Below, piece by piece: positions 11,188 to 21,989 of a DNA stretch of 64,000 nt (within the stretch, counting starts at the first letter, position 1; each line of letters starts with the position of its first letter). The translations under genes were made by a program, and so were the position numbers. The stretch covers positions 176,392 through 240,391 of the forward strand of contig MU867071.1 in assembly GCA_033725935.1 (NCBI GenBank), given 5' to 3'. The notes under the pieces were generated by a model. The model saw only the letters and a program-made list of their open reading frames with translations, searched no databases and was not told the origin of the DNA. Origin of the DNA: Cladorrhinum sp. PSN259. Lineage: Eukaryota; Ascomycota; Sordariomycetes; Sordariales; Podosporaceae.

Positions 11188-14100
11188 CTTTCGGACTCGT
11201 TATTTTTTTTTCTCAATGCGTCAAAGTTGCATAACAAGGTATCCGTACAAGGGAATGATAATAATACTACATCGGTAACTTCTTGCTTTTAAAAGCTCGT
11301 AAATAGATGGTTTCCTCAATTGAGACTAATGGAGGGAAACTATTTAGGAGCTACAAGTACATAGTACATCCAAGGTGTGATTCATTTCTTTGGTTTCGTT
11401 GTTGAATTAACCCAATGTCTGAATAGACTACTACTCCGTGTCACACTAATCCCACCCAAACTCACACACGGCGGCGGTGAGTAAGTAGGGTAGCGTAGCG
11501 TACCCGGGGGTATAGACTAAGGGATGTATAAACACACATATATATATATGGTATGTTGACGTTGTAGCATGCCCTTTATAATGTGTCAGGTGGTACTCCT
11601 TCAAACCGGCTAATAGTATTTACCAAGTTCACACACCCCCTTCCCCTTCCCCAGATTCAAGTGTCACCAACAAGGGAACTTTGGAACCCTAAAAAGTTTT
11701 TCCGTGCCTGCCTGTCTCGACAATAGCCGGCAGCAAAAAAGAAGCATTACCATCCCGCCCCGTTTCCCGTCTTGACTTCTTCGTCGTTTATGTCTCGGTT
11801 ATCAAAGAGCCCATGTTACGGGTATGCCGGTAAAGCTAAGAATATACTCTACACTACACCCCTTTCCCACGTGGCTTGCATATGTTTAATGTTATAATAT
11901 CTGCCGGTTCCTGGTTCCGCGCGTTCATTATTTTAAGCTGCTGTGTCCTGTCCATGGAATATCATGATTTGGTCAAGGTTTGGAGTACTACATGACACGA
12001 CAGGAAGGGAAGAAAGACGATCTTTGCGGGGAACGGGACAAACTACGGCACGCAGCACCTCTCTCTGGGTACGCCTTCCTTTTCTCTCCTGTTTAATTTT
12101 GTTTTTTGTTTTTTTGAGGCCTGCAAAATGTCTTCAACATGGGCGGCGAACATGGATAGGGGTCAGTTCGGCACCTGTGTTTCTGGTGAATAAAGCCAAG
12201 AAGGCCTGGAAGTCTAGCAGCGCCCCTCCCGCTGTAACTGTAACATGGCGTATCTCGTAAAAAAAAAAAAAAAAAGTAAAAAAAAGGCCAGATGTCGTCG
12301 GGTAGTGTCGTGCAGCCAGGCATCGTCCGTTGTAACCCCACCAACCCACAACAAGAGAAGGAGAAAATGGCTTCGGCTCGGTAATGACGAGTTGGTTTTA
12401 GTGTCAGATGGATGGGCTGGAAGAATCGGAAAGATGGATCAGTCGGACCGCGGAGGCTAAAGCCCATCTCTGCAACTTTGCAACGGTTTTTGCAACTGTC
12501 TTTCGATCCTTTCGATCCTGATCGATTCCTAGTCTCTTTGGCTCAATGACACCTTCCCATTCGCCGCTGCAGTGGTATTTCTTGTGGAAGGAGAAGGGGA
12601 GAAAGGGGAAAAGGGCTGCTCTCAGAGGCGTCGGACAGTTCGGTCTCTAGAATTAAAGACCGCTATCCCCGGATTTGAAGGTCGTTCGTTTGATGCGGAG
12701 CGAAAAAGAAACCACAGAAAACGGAACCTGGTAAACAAATACTCCGGGGTCCAAGGTCTGGTGATTTAAATTAATCTGTCGGTATTCTTCCGTAGCCGAC
12801 ACGCTTTGAAAATGACGGGGTGTCCGAAGTGAGAGTCTCGAAACCCGAAAAGGGTTGAAATTGATGCCAATGCGGTAAACAGGGGGTTCGAATTGAGGGA
12901 CGACAAGGTGGGCTCGCTCTCGGTTGGATTGTGATGATGCTATTCCGGGGTTGTGACCGAGTTACCGAATGATCCCTGGAAACCGATCTATGGATGTGGA
13001 CACCATGTGGCAGTGGAGAAGAGCATGACTAGGACACGACGGAGATGAACGTCTCACGACATCCATAACGGCAGGAAGGAGGGTAAACCGGTGTGAGGAT
13101 TTGTGGAAGGGGACGGATTGTGAGGATAATTAGGGGAGTGATTGGCAGATTCAAGGATCACAGTTGCAGAGAAGCGCGGTCGGAAGACCCGGGGTGCTCC
13201 CCGATATGGAAAGGTTGGACCGGAAAATGGTGCTTCTGGAAGCATTCTTAAAGAGGTACCGCCCAAGGTCTCGTTAGCCCTGCTGGCCGGCTCGGTCGCT
13301 ACTGCTGCATCACATCATTTTTTTTTTTGGGATATTTTTTCTACCGAGTATAATTCAGACTTTTATCGGTAATAAACATTTTCATCACCCGATTTTTTTA
13401 AAAAAAAATTAAAAAAAATTAGTTGAACAACCTCCCATTAAGTTTGCGGCACGCTACTATCTCGCCAGCTATCGTTTGTGATAGTGCAAGGGGGTGCTGG
13501 GTAACTGAGAAGTCAACAACCTTGACACACCTGACTCCGGATACTTGCACGTATCTCACTCTCGCTCTCACCTCACTTCGCCCACATCCGACATCCGCTC
13601 ACCACCACCAACTTGCAATGGCTCGCGATATCTCGTTCCGAGGTTGAGCACCTCTTCCTCCGAGTCCCGAGATATTCCTTCAACAACCAAATCCCTCTTA
13701 CGCCACCATAATCTTTCCAGATTGCGCTTGGCGCATTTCTCTTCTTTTTTATACAGACTCACAACACAACAATAATTCGTTCTACGACCATTCGCTTTTC
13801 GTTCTCGCGCGTTACCTACCCTTTCTTGTACATACGGTACCGCCACGCGCGCACGAATCCCTGGTAGAAGAGACTAGGTGGGAGGACGCACGATACACCA
13901 TCCATCACCCCGCGGCGCAAAAAAGATATCTGACGAACGAATCGACCGCATCACCGATTAGCGGCGATAATTAACGACCTATTTTGTTACTTTTCATTGC
14001 TTTTCAAGCGGACTATGCAATTGCATTTCGAGTTTCAATTCCCATCACGACTTTCTTCTTCCTCTTCTTCGAAAAAGTCTTACTTAATTATTCCCCAGTC

Positions 14101-16138
14101 ATGACGTCGATTGTGAGTTCTCATCTCTCCCTCCCCCCTCCCCCTCATTTTATCACTCGAGTCACCCCTCAAAGTCAGCCAACTTCACCCCCTTTCCCCA
14201 ATCTCCAACCTTCATGCAACCTGATACGTCGCTTTCTTCACCGCCTCACCTCTTCTGCTCCTTTGATATCATGCTGTGTTACCCCCACGCCGTCAGCCCC
14301 AGCTACCCAACAGTCGGCATCAAGAGATGATTGCCCAGCAAATGTCGGCATTGCCCTACCTGAAAGCGACTTGTTTCCCACGTGCTGCCGTTTCATCGAA
14401 ATGGACATTGGGATTGGGCATTCCATCCCAACATCCCAACGCGTCCGGTGCTCACAAGGGGCATGGCATTCATTCTTTGACATTCTCACAATGCTTTCTC
14501 CCATATTTCTAATTCTACCTAAACCACACTCTTCTTGATCCTGTTCCTTGTTCCCTTATTAATAACCGTACCTAATCAAAAAAAAACATGTTGCTAATCC
14601 CCCATCTCCAGCTGTGTCTGGCGCACTACTGTGATCTTCACGGGCCTACCCCCTTGATGGTTACCGAGGGACTTCCAATTCCCTGCAATGTATGTTATGA
14701 CAACGAGCTGCATGACAGTTCTGATCGGCCACGTTCCAGTGCTCCGACAGCATCTGCAGACTCCCAAACCGCCACAGCGATATCTGAGGCTTTTCGACGA
14801 ATGAACGTTGCAGGCCAACAATCAGAATCATCAAAACTGCAGCAAAGAAGCACTTCATTACCTGCATCAGAACTTGAAGCGCAGGCGCATCGCGCATCAC
14901 TTCGACGAGCTGCTGCCCAAAGAGGCGCATCGGGATCAGCTATCGAAACTCCTCCTCAAAGTCCGCGATTACCTGGCGGTGGTGGTGCCGGCGCACAACC
15001 ACCAAAGGCACCACGTCAGGACTCGGGTTTCAGAAGGACATACGACGACTATGTAACCCGGCGCGCCGGGCCATGCGACAACTGCGCCCTGACATTACCC
15101 AAACTGCAGGGCAGCAGCAAGGATGGCAGCGTGGGGGAGCGCGGCCCGACGTTACGCACAAAAGCTCCTTGTGCGCGGGTATACAGTGGCGGCATCGACA
15201 CGTCCTCCCCACCGATTTCGCAGTCGTCGTCATCGTCCCCTTCGGAAGACGAGTCGTCAAATGGCGCTAGTAGGCATTCCCACCACCGGCCGTCGCACCG
15301 TCGCACAGCGACTACTGTTTCCGTCACTTCCCGATCGAGCGAGAACAGCTCGTCCACAACCACTCATACGAACAACCTTAACGCGCATACTCATTATCTC
15401 GAGTACATCTCCACGCATGAGCCTTTAGCACCGTCTTCGTTTTCTATTGTCAGAGCATCATGTCTTCGCACGCTTTCTTTGGAAACCTTGCCGCGCACAC
15501 CTACGACGGCGACTAACCCCATGCCTAACTCTGTGTCTTCGACTCCATGCGCATCTCCTCAGACTCCAGCGTATGTCACCACCCACTCTGTTGGGAACGC
15601 TGCTTCCGGTGGTCCCATCTTCTTTGGCGACTCAGCAGCCGGTTATACAACCGCTTATATTTTTCGCATCCCCGATTTACATGCCCGCGGGCATAAGCGC
15701 GTCTACGCGTTCCTTGCCCTCTCTACTCATCGCGAGCGACTTGCTATGAAGACTTTTGGTTTTGTAGCAGCGGCGTTCCGGGATTTAGCATCTTGGATAC
15801 AAGGAATGGCTGAGGTTGAGGCGGAGAGGACTTTGGCTGCTGAGTCAGGAAGCGCGGGCAGTAGTCCTGTCCTGCCTGAAGCTGGCTATGGCAGTTTTGG
15901 ACCTACAGTACAGGAGCGTGCGCAAGTTGGAGCGACAGCAGGAAGTGGGAGTAGCTTTTTGGCTATGGGAGGGATGGGTGGTTTGACGAGACGGATGGGA
16001 GGTGGGTTTGGTCCGTCAGCTGTTGCGTTGAAGCAGAGAGGGTTGGCAGAGCTGGTTGGGCGGCCTGATTTTTTCATTGAGTTGCACACCAAATTTGTGA
16101 GGTTGTTGGTTGAGTTGGGGGTCGCTATTGGTTCTTGA
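14101..16138 (+). CDS. LST7: Folliculin/Lst7 homologue (FLCN longin domain)
   Basis: Two coding exons, 14101-14112 (only four codons, MTSI) and 14612-16138, give 512 residues. The junction reads MTSILCLAHYCDLHGPTPL, which lines up with the folliculin amino terminus (start Met, a few residues, then an LCHFCELHGP-like motif). Further matches are GLPIPC, HYLEYISTHEPLAPSSFSIV followed by ACLRTLSLE, and GPIFFGDSAAGYTTAYIFRI followed by ARGHKRVYAFLALS. Those are the strands and helices of the longin domain. Ser/Pro-rich inserts explain the length. No DENN domain is seen, as in yeast Lst7. In yeast Lst7 pairs with Lst4 as a GAP for the Rag GTPase Gtr2 upstream of TORC1. The 499-bp intron (GTGAGT..CTCCAG) is unusually long for this window. 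Confidence 0.85.
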
Positions 16139-17481
16139 AGAGTTTTTGTAAGAGGGGAGTTTTGGAGTTGGCGACTGCGTGGAAGAGACGACTTTATACG
16201 CGATACCATACACTCCTTATCAGCAGCCTGCGACGGTGGATATCATTGTAACAACATCACATCTTATCTCGACATTGATCGATGGACGAACGGCCTACAC
16301 TTGTTTCAGGAGTCAGGGATTATTCATCATACCCAATGGAGTCAACACCACGAAATTTTGCGAATGAACGACAACACAAAGGGTAATGAGTTTGACGACT
16401 GAATCAATCGAAATTCAATCCAATCACAGTACCGAGTACCAGGGGTCATCAAGTACACGGTAGATGGTTTCCTACGAAAACCCCGGATATTCATTATCAT
16501 TGTATGGAGACGAGAGGAATTTGAAGGAGTTGGAGAATTATAGAATTGGATGTTATTTTATTTTATTTCGAGACCTCTTATTTGAGGTTTCGTCAATTGT
16601 GGGAACTATAGAATCGGATGGGAATGGGATATGGAAGGGAAGGGCTGGGGTTTTGTGGTAAAGGGAACGATAGAAAGGAAGGTCTTAAAGATTCCAACAC
16701 CAACACCAACAACAACAACAACAACAAAAATGTCTGGCACAATTTTGTCTAGACATTATATAGGGCCGTGTGAGTCCTGGTTTTACTTTTTACGGAGGAA
16801 GGAAGGGAGGACGTGAGAGGAGAAGGAGAGGCAAAGATGAGGAATTGTTACTGGGGGTAGTATCCAGAAGGGCAAGGGAGGATGAAGTTTTGTTGAGTGT
16901 TTTACCAAGCCTGTTTATTGGTCGTTTGTAGGAGGATATACCCCTTTTTTCTTTTTTTTTTTCCCTTTTTTTCCCCCTTTTCCCCCCCTTTTTTTCTTTC
17001 TTTCTTGTTCTACCTATTGTTCCTTTCTTTTCTTTTTCGATACCGTCTTGTTTTAACACAACCAAAGTTTCTCTGTAGGATAGTTAGTTAGAGTAGTGAC
17101 TGGTGGGAAGAAGAAGTCAATTGGAGGTGAGCAAAGGGCATAGCTATGGATAGGATAGGATAGGATATTATAATTCAACATTTTATGATTAGGCATATAT
17201 ATATACATGCACCATTCAATTTTTCATGTGAAATTTCCTCTTTCTGACCACTTCTTATGTTGGATAATTTATACTTGGTTTCTTGTACATACATCGCCAA
17301 CCCAGTTTCACCTTGCTCAAATACAATATACATACAACAACTCAAACATCATCCCCACTTGCAGCTTCCTCAAAATAAACAAATAATCCATTAAACGTCC
17401 TATACATACAACACATTACTCTAAAATACCTTACTCATTTTCTTTTCTTTATCCCTCCTCTATATTTTGTATCCCTCGTCG
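16139..17481. other. Convergent 3' region of LST7 and GPI1
   Basis: Genes on both sides end here. It contains CAA/CCA-type simple repeats near 16697-16730, long poly-T/poly-C blocks at about 16940-17000 and a TATATATA run near 17198. I see no gene. Confidence 0.55.
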
Positions 17482-19912
17482 CTACCTCCCAAACCTCCTA
17501 CCAGTCAACCCACCACTTCCTCCTCCTCCTCCACCAACACCATTAATCCCACCACCAAACCCTCCAAACGGTCCACTCCCCGGAACCCAAACCGGCCCAA
17601 CCTTCCTCTTGGGCGCAGGCAAAGAATTAACCGCATCCCACATATCCATTATTCCCGCCCTCCTAGCCGGCAACATACTGTACTGCAGACTGTACAAGTT
17701 CTTCCTGTTGAGCGGTGGTACAAACTTCCCCGTGAGCAGGGCCAAGACGACTCTCGGAGACAAGTAATGTTTCCTGATTCTGTGGCCCATTTGAAAGTAT
17801 TGATGAAACATTGCTTTGAAGTTTAGGGGGATGGACTAGAAAACAAAGTTAATGCGGTGTAGTAGTAAGAGCTGAAGGAAAGGGACAACAAACCTTCAAC
17901 TGTATTACAGAGGTAGACGGTGAAGTAGAAGAGGAGGAGGAGGAAGAGGAGGAAGAATCATTAACTGCGTGTCTAAAGTCTTTGGTATCTCGAAGTTCAA
18001 AACGGATGCCTCCTGAAACGCAAGTCAGTAATCTGCTCATACGCGAGTGCAAAAGGATGACAAAAAAAGACATACCCGGTAACCTCCCTGGATCTTTGAT
18101 CCGAAGCATAAGCGCAAACAGAGGGAAATGATTTAAAAACGAAAGGATGGTATCAAATCCAGCTTTAAGTGAGATGATTGCCATCCGTGCAAACGCAAAA
18201 TTAAGGTAAAATACCACCACGGTAGGCAGCAAAAAGAAAAGCAGCGTGAAGAGAATGGTGCCCACGAGCAGCTGGTCTAGGTCATAATCGCACGAATCGA
18301 TACGGTTTCGCAGGACGTTGTGCTTCTTGCCGCGGAAGAGGTGGAACAGCGAGATAAGGATATTCAACTGCCAGTGATATATCCTGGCAGAAGCAAGGTA
18401 AAATGAGTAAATGTGAATGGTGAGAACCGAGAGAAGGTCCGAAAATAGCGCGATCGGCATGCTGGCTCCTGCGAAGCTGGAAAAGCCAATGAACCAGATG
18501 ATGTGTGGCAGAATTGGACGGAGGGTTTCGATGCAGCCTATGAACAGTTAGCACAAGTTCACGGATATGGAACAACGGCTGCCAGCTTACTTGACCAGTA
18601 TTCGATCACCCATAAGAACAGGTCTCCAAGAAATTCAGCCAGCTCGCCATTCAGCTTCAAACCAGCTGGCCATCCCATGAGCCACGATATACTGCTCTGG
18701 AGCGCCTGAACCGTATATCTGGCAAGCAAATCGCTAATCTCTCCCGCAACCCAATCCGCGTTGTCGATTATATACGAGCCGAGCGCAATTCCAATAATTA
18801 CATCGTTGGCTACCAGCCATAAGCTGTTGTAGAAGCGGATGTAGTCTGGATGGCTCGTCGTCACGCTCTCCCAGTCATTCTTTCTCAGCCGGAGCGTGAC
18901 ATATTGCATTGGCCAATAGCAAAATTGTTGTAGACGAATCTCAACTTGTTGAGCAGTGGCAGAGATATCCTTCAGCGCCGCATATCCTGGCCTTGCTCTC
19001 CACTCCAAAACAGTCAACAAGACCTCTGCGGCGACTCGATGCGCCATCAGCCCCAACACAAATAGTTTCTTGATGACTGGCAAAACATAAATGGTGACCA
19101 AATTCCACAACCACACCATTATGATGTCTCGCAAAGTTGTTGCCGATTCGACGACCCGTTCGGAAACGCTCAAAGCTCTCCTTTGCCTCGTCCCTATGCG
19201 ACCGACATTCTTTTGCAACAGCTTCTCCAACTCCCAAGCCCAGTTGATCTGATTTACAACCTTGGCCAACGCCTTTTCCTTGGGGGAAGGTGTCCGCTTG
19301 AAGATAGAATGCTGCTTAAGCTTCTCGACAAGCTGTTTCTTCTTCTCTTGCTTGAGGCGCTCGTCCTTCTCCCCCTCTTCCTCAATACTCTCATTTCTGA
19401 AATTGCCATGCTTGTCTCCAAGAGCCAAGGCAATGGGATTCAGGGAAATGTATTGCATCCTCCCTGGGAGCGGCCGGTCAAATAAAATAATCTGGATGCT
19501 CGAGGCTCTGGCGCACGTAACGGTAGGTACCTTTCGGGCGGAACCAGTTGCGAGTCGGATCCATGACGGATCAACCTCGACCGACTCCGGATGGTTAGAC
19601 AATCCGAGGACATGTAATGACGATTGGCCACAGAGCTCGTAGATTCGGTTTACGGGGTGGGGGGCATATCGGGTCAGAGTGCCGAGCTTGAGCGCAGTTT
19701 CGACGTTTCGTGGCTAGCAACAACAGACATGTCAGTTACAGGCCACTTCTTCAACCCTGTGTTTTCCAATCACACACCTCTACCTCTTCGAGGATGGCTA
19801 GAACAAAGACATCCAAGGCCGAGTTCCTCCAGCCTACCACAACACCCTTAAGGTCGGACCGTGGGAGGTCGGCCGGCCAGAATACGCGCATCAAGCCATC
19901 ATTCTCTGGCAT
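17482..19912 (-). CDS. GPI1: GPI1 (PIG-Q), subunit of the GPI-GlcNAc transferase
   Basis: Five exons, 19912-19778, 19713-18591, 18537-18076, 18012-17894 and 17835-17482, give 730 residues; all phases agree. Gpi1 is an ER-membrane subunit of the complex that adds GlcNAc to phosphatidylinositol, the first step of GPI-anchor synthesis. Family landmarks: an amino-terminal FWPADLP and VVVGWRNS, the block NSLWLVANDVIIGIALGSYI, SWLMGWPAGLKLNGELAEFL, then EYWSSCIETLRPILPH joined across intron 2. These are followed by GFSSFAGASMPIALFSDLLS, LTIHIYSFYLASARIYHW, and RLPGGIRFELRDT across intron 3. Several hydrophobic helices lie between. The carboxyl tail is Gly-rich. The start is either the Met at 19912 or the one at 19891 (MRVFWPADLP). 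A small membrane-protein gene ends only 29 nt upstream. Confidence 0.9.
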
Positions 19913-19941
19913 GACAGACGATGGTCAGAGTGGTCAATCAC

Positions 19942-20290
19942 CTAGAAAGATCCCCTTCGTCTCAATTGTTCTCTGGCAGATACACCAGATCCAGGCGACC
20001 TTGGATGCAGGTTCGCCTCTCGGGTTGCGAGACGTTCGACGGGAATAAAGACGAGGAGGAACACAATTGTGAGGGCAGCAAAGCCTTTGGCGGCGCGAGA
20101 CTGTTTATGGTGAATGCAAGGATTGCGATTAGATACATAAGCACAGCTGCAAGGTCTCAGGAACACCTACGACCACTCCGTAATCCCAGGCAAATATGGC
20201 AAGTTCATGAAGGCGAGTGACCAGGTCCCATCGAGCGGTGATGTAGCCAGCTACGAAGATGCCGAGAGTGAGGATGGAGAAGGGGTGCAT
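19942..20290 (-). CDS. Small two-helix membrane protein, unrecognised
   Basis: Two exons, 20290-20171 and 20100-19942, joined by a 70-bp intron (GTAGGT..ACAG), give 92 residues. One hydrophobic helix lies near residues 4-18 (FSILTLGIFVAGYIT) and a second near 49-60 (ALTIVFLLVFIP). Between them is an amphipathic stretch with WDLVTRLHELAIFAWDYGVV; the tail is basic. I do not recognise the family. Small two-helix subunits exist in the GPI-GlcNAc transferase (Eri1/PIG-Y, about 70 residues), so a link to the adjacent GPI1 is conceivable, but I see no diagnostic similarity. The stop codon lies 29 nt before the GPI1 ATG on the same strand, too little for an ordinary terminator and promoter. Clean splicing and the helix pattern argue that the gene is real. 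Confidence 0.68.
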
Positions 20291-20792
20291 AGAATCGTGA
20301 TGGGTCGTGTGTGGTGTGGGTGCTATGAGCAGCGCATGCCGGTTTCTTTGGAGGTCGATGATAGGGTGTTGACGAGTGTGGAAGCTGGGTCTTGGTGGAG
20401 ATGCACAGGCCCAGACGAAGCCCGCCAATTGCTTGGGGTGCAAGAAGAGAGAAGCTTGTTCCAGAGTCCAGACTTCTCTGGGTTGCGGGTCTTGGGAATT
20501 TTGAAAGGTGCATTGGATCATTTCAACAAGTCCCATTTGGGAGAGTTACTGGGCCAATCATGGGCAGCACATTCCGCACGCCGCGGTTGACACCCGCCCC
20601 ACCTTGATCCCTTTTTGGCGTCACGGCGCTTGAATTTTATGAATTGGCATCGATGAGAGAAGATATGATACAGAAACGCCATGAACGTGAAAATGCTCGC
20701 TCGCAGAAAAATTAGGAGACGGATATATAGCTATACACCGCAAGAAGGCAAATTGATCTTTTGAAAGGGCATATTCCGTCAATCTCTGGTGG
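20291..20792. other. Intergenic region between the small membrane protein and MDM35
   Basis: Promoter of the small membrane-protein gene (and perhaps of a joint transcript with GPI1) plus the MDM35 3' flank. Plus-strand frames here are shadows. No other feature is seen. Confidence 0.5.
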
Positions 20793-21283
20793 TTCTGTTA
20801 GAAAAGTGAACTCAAGGATCGACGACATATGGGGGGTGCTCCCACTTACACTTCTTCCTCCCTAATAATGTAGCATCATTTTCCTTGAAATCTTCCCTTG
20901 CCTCATCCAGCAGCTTGTCAATGCCACGCTCCTTGAGCGCCGTCTGTCGAAGCCAGTCGTCAGCTCCGCCGTTGCTTCCCGCCCTTTTCGCGAAAGACTC
21001 ACATGCAAACATTTGCTATATTCCTTGAACAGGCCGGCGCATTCGTTGTTGTCACTGGTGCTGATGCCTCGAAGATATTCTATTCACCAGAATCATCAGC
21101 ATCGAGTTGACTGACATTAATCTCTCTGGCGCTGGGTATGGAAACCATACTCTCGCTGTACCATTTCAGAAAGCATGTATCGTAACGTCTAAAGCAGCTA
21201 TTAGCCACATCGTCCAAACTGTCTCATATGCTCGAGACTCACTCTTTTAGTTCGTTACATTCTTTCGCAAGTGATTGAGACAT
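20793..21283 (-). CDS. MDM35: MDM35/TRIAP1, twin CX9C intermembrane-space protein
   Basis: Exons 21283-21243, 21188-21151, 21079-21003 and 20943 onward. The joined protein starts MSQSLAKEC and carries two CX9C motifs: Cys-NELKERYDT-Cys and Cys-AGLFKEYSK-Cys. They are followed by ALKERGIDKLLDEAREDFKEN. This matches Mdm35, the oxidatively folded chaperone that carries Ups-family lipid-transfer proteins in the mitochondrial intermembrane space. Family members are 80-95 residues long. The end is ambiguous. Without further splicing the frame stops at 20812 (95 residues). A GTAAGT donor at 20849 joined to the acceptor before 20794 would form TAA across the junction, giving 83 residues. Three introns in so short a gene make automatic annotation likely to miss it. 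It diverges from RRP6. Confidence 0.85.
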
Positions 21284-21989
21284 GATGAATTGCAGAAACT
21301 GAGTGCTATAACAAGCGGAAGATGAGTTGAATCTGAAGGCGTAAATTTAAAAACTATGAATAAGTCTTTCGCCCGCTACGCGTTTCCGTTGTACCTGTTT
21401 CGGTGAAGAAACACGGTGGGGTTCCAGTCTTGGATCCAGTTGCCTATCTCGTCCCAGAACCGCTTGCTGGCCAAAGCAACTACCTGGTGAGATGTGTACG
21501 TGCGTATTAGAAAGCAAGCAACAACTTCACTTTTCCAGTCAATGCTTCTCAATATTTATAGTGGTCATTTCCCATTATTGATGACCGAGGCGCAAACTTA
21601 ACATCTCAACTTTGTGCCCTCGAATACGTAATTACGTATGCCAAGACACAGAGTACCTGTGTATAAGTCCTCACTTTCGTACATCCATGCCTCCCCTAAA
21701 CCATTGGATGTGTCTGATTCAGTTCAGCTTGGCTGCTTAGCTGATATATCGTAAGGAATAGCATGGCACTTGTATGGTTTTCATATCTGGAGACATCGGT
21801 CATAAATTGAAGCAACTGAAATCCGATGTCAGCACACATGAATTCAATGTAATTCCTTATCTTATCGGCATGGTCGCGATTTCAGCTTGGCGCTGCAAGG
21901 TGACCCATTAAAAAGTTCCAGGTCGATTTCCATTTTCAAACAACCTCCAACCGACCACCAGCAAACCTGCTGGCATTGCGACCGCGAAA
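21284..21989. other. Divergent promoter region of MDM35 and RRP6
   Basis: About 0.7 kb between two start codons pointing away from each other. It must hold the promoters of both genes. No coding frame or repeat of note. Confidence 0.55.

Larger units (their letters stand above)
10630..14100. other. Gene-poor 3.5-kb stretch between COG3 and LST7
   Basis: No open frame here resembles a known family or joins into a plausible spliced gene. It contains two short tandem repeats (10694-10731 and 11138-11187), a TATATA run near 11540, A/T homopolymers at about 12259 and 13320-13425, and many short, oppositely oriented frames. The last ~600 bp, pyrimidine-rich, are probably the LST7 promoter and leader. 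Confidence 0.55.

Noticed and set aside
12870..12910. GGTTCGAAT resembling a tRNA T-loop
   Set aside because: The flanking bases do not form the T stem, and no acceptor or anticodon arm can be built around it.
13142..13372. 76-codon plus-strand frame in the COG3-LST7 gap
   Set aside because: It has no family similarity, ends in a T-homopolymer and overlaps an equally open minus-strand frame.
16790..17091. Lys-rich minus-strand and Phe/Leu-rich plus-strand frames
   Set aside because: They are artefacts of long poly-T/poly-C tracts in the convergent 3' region.
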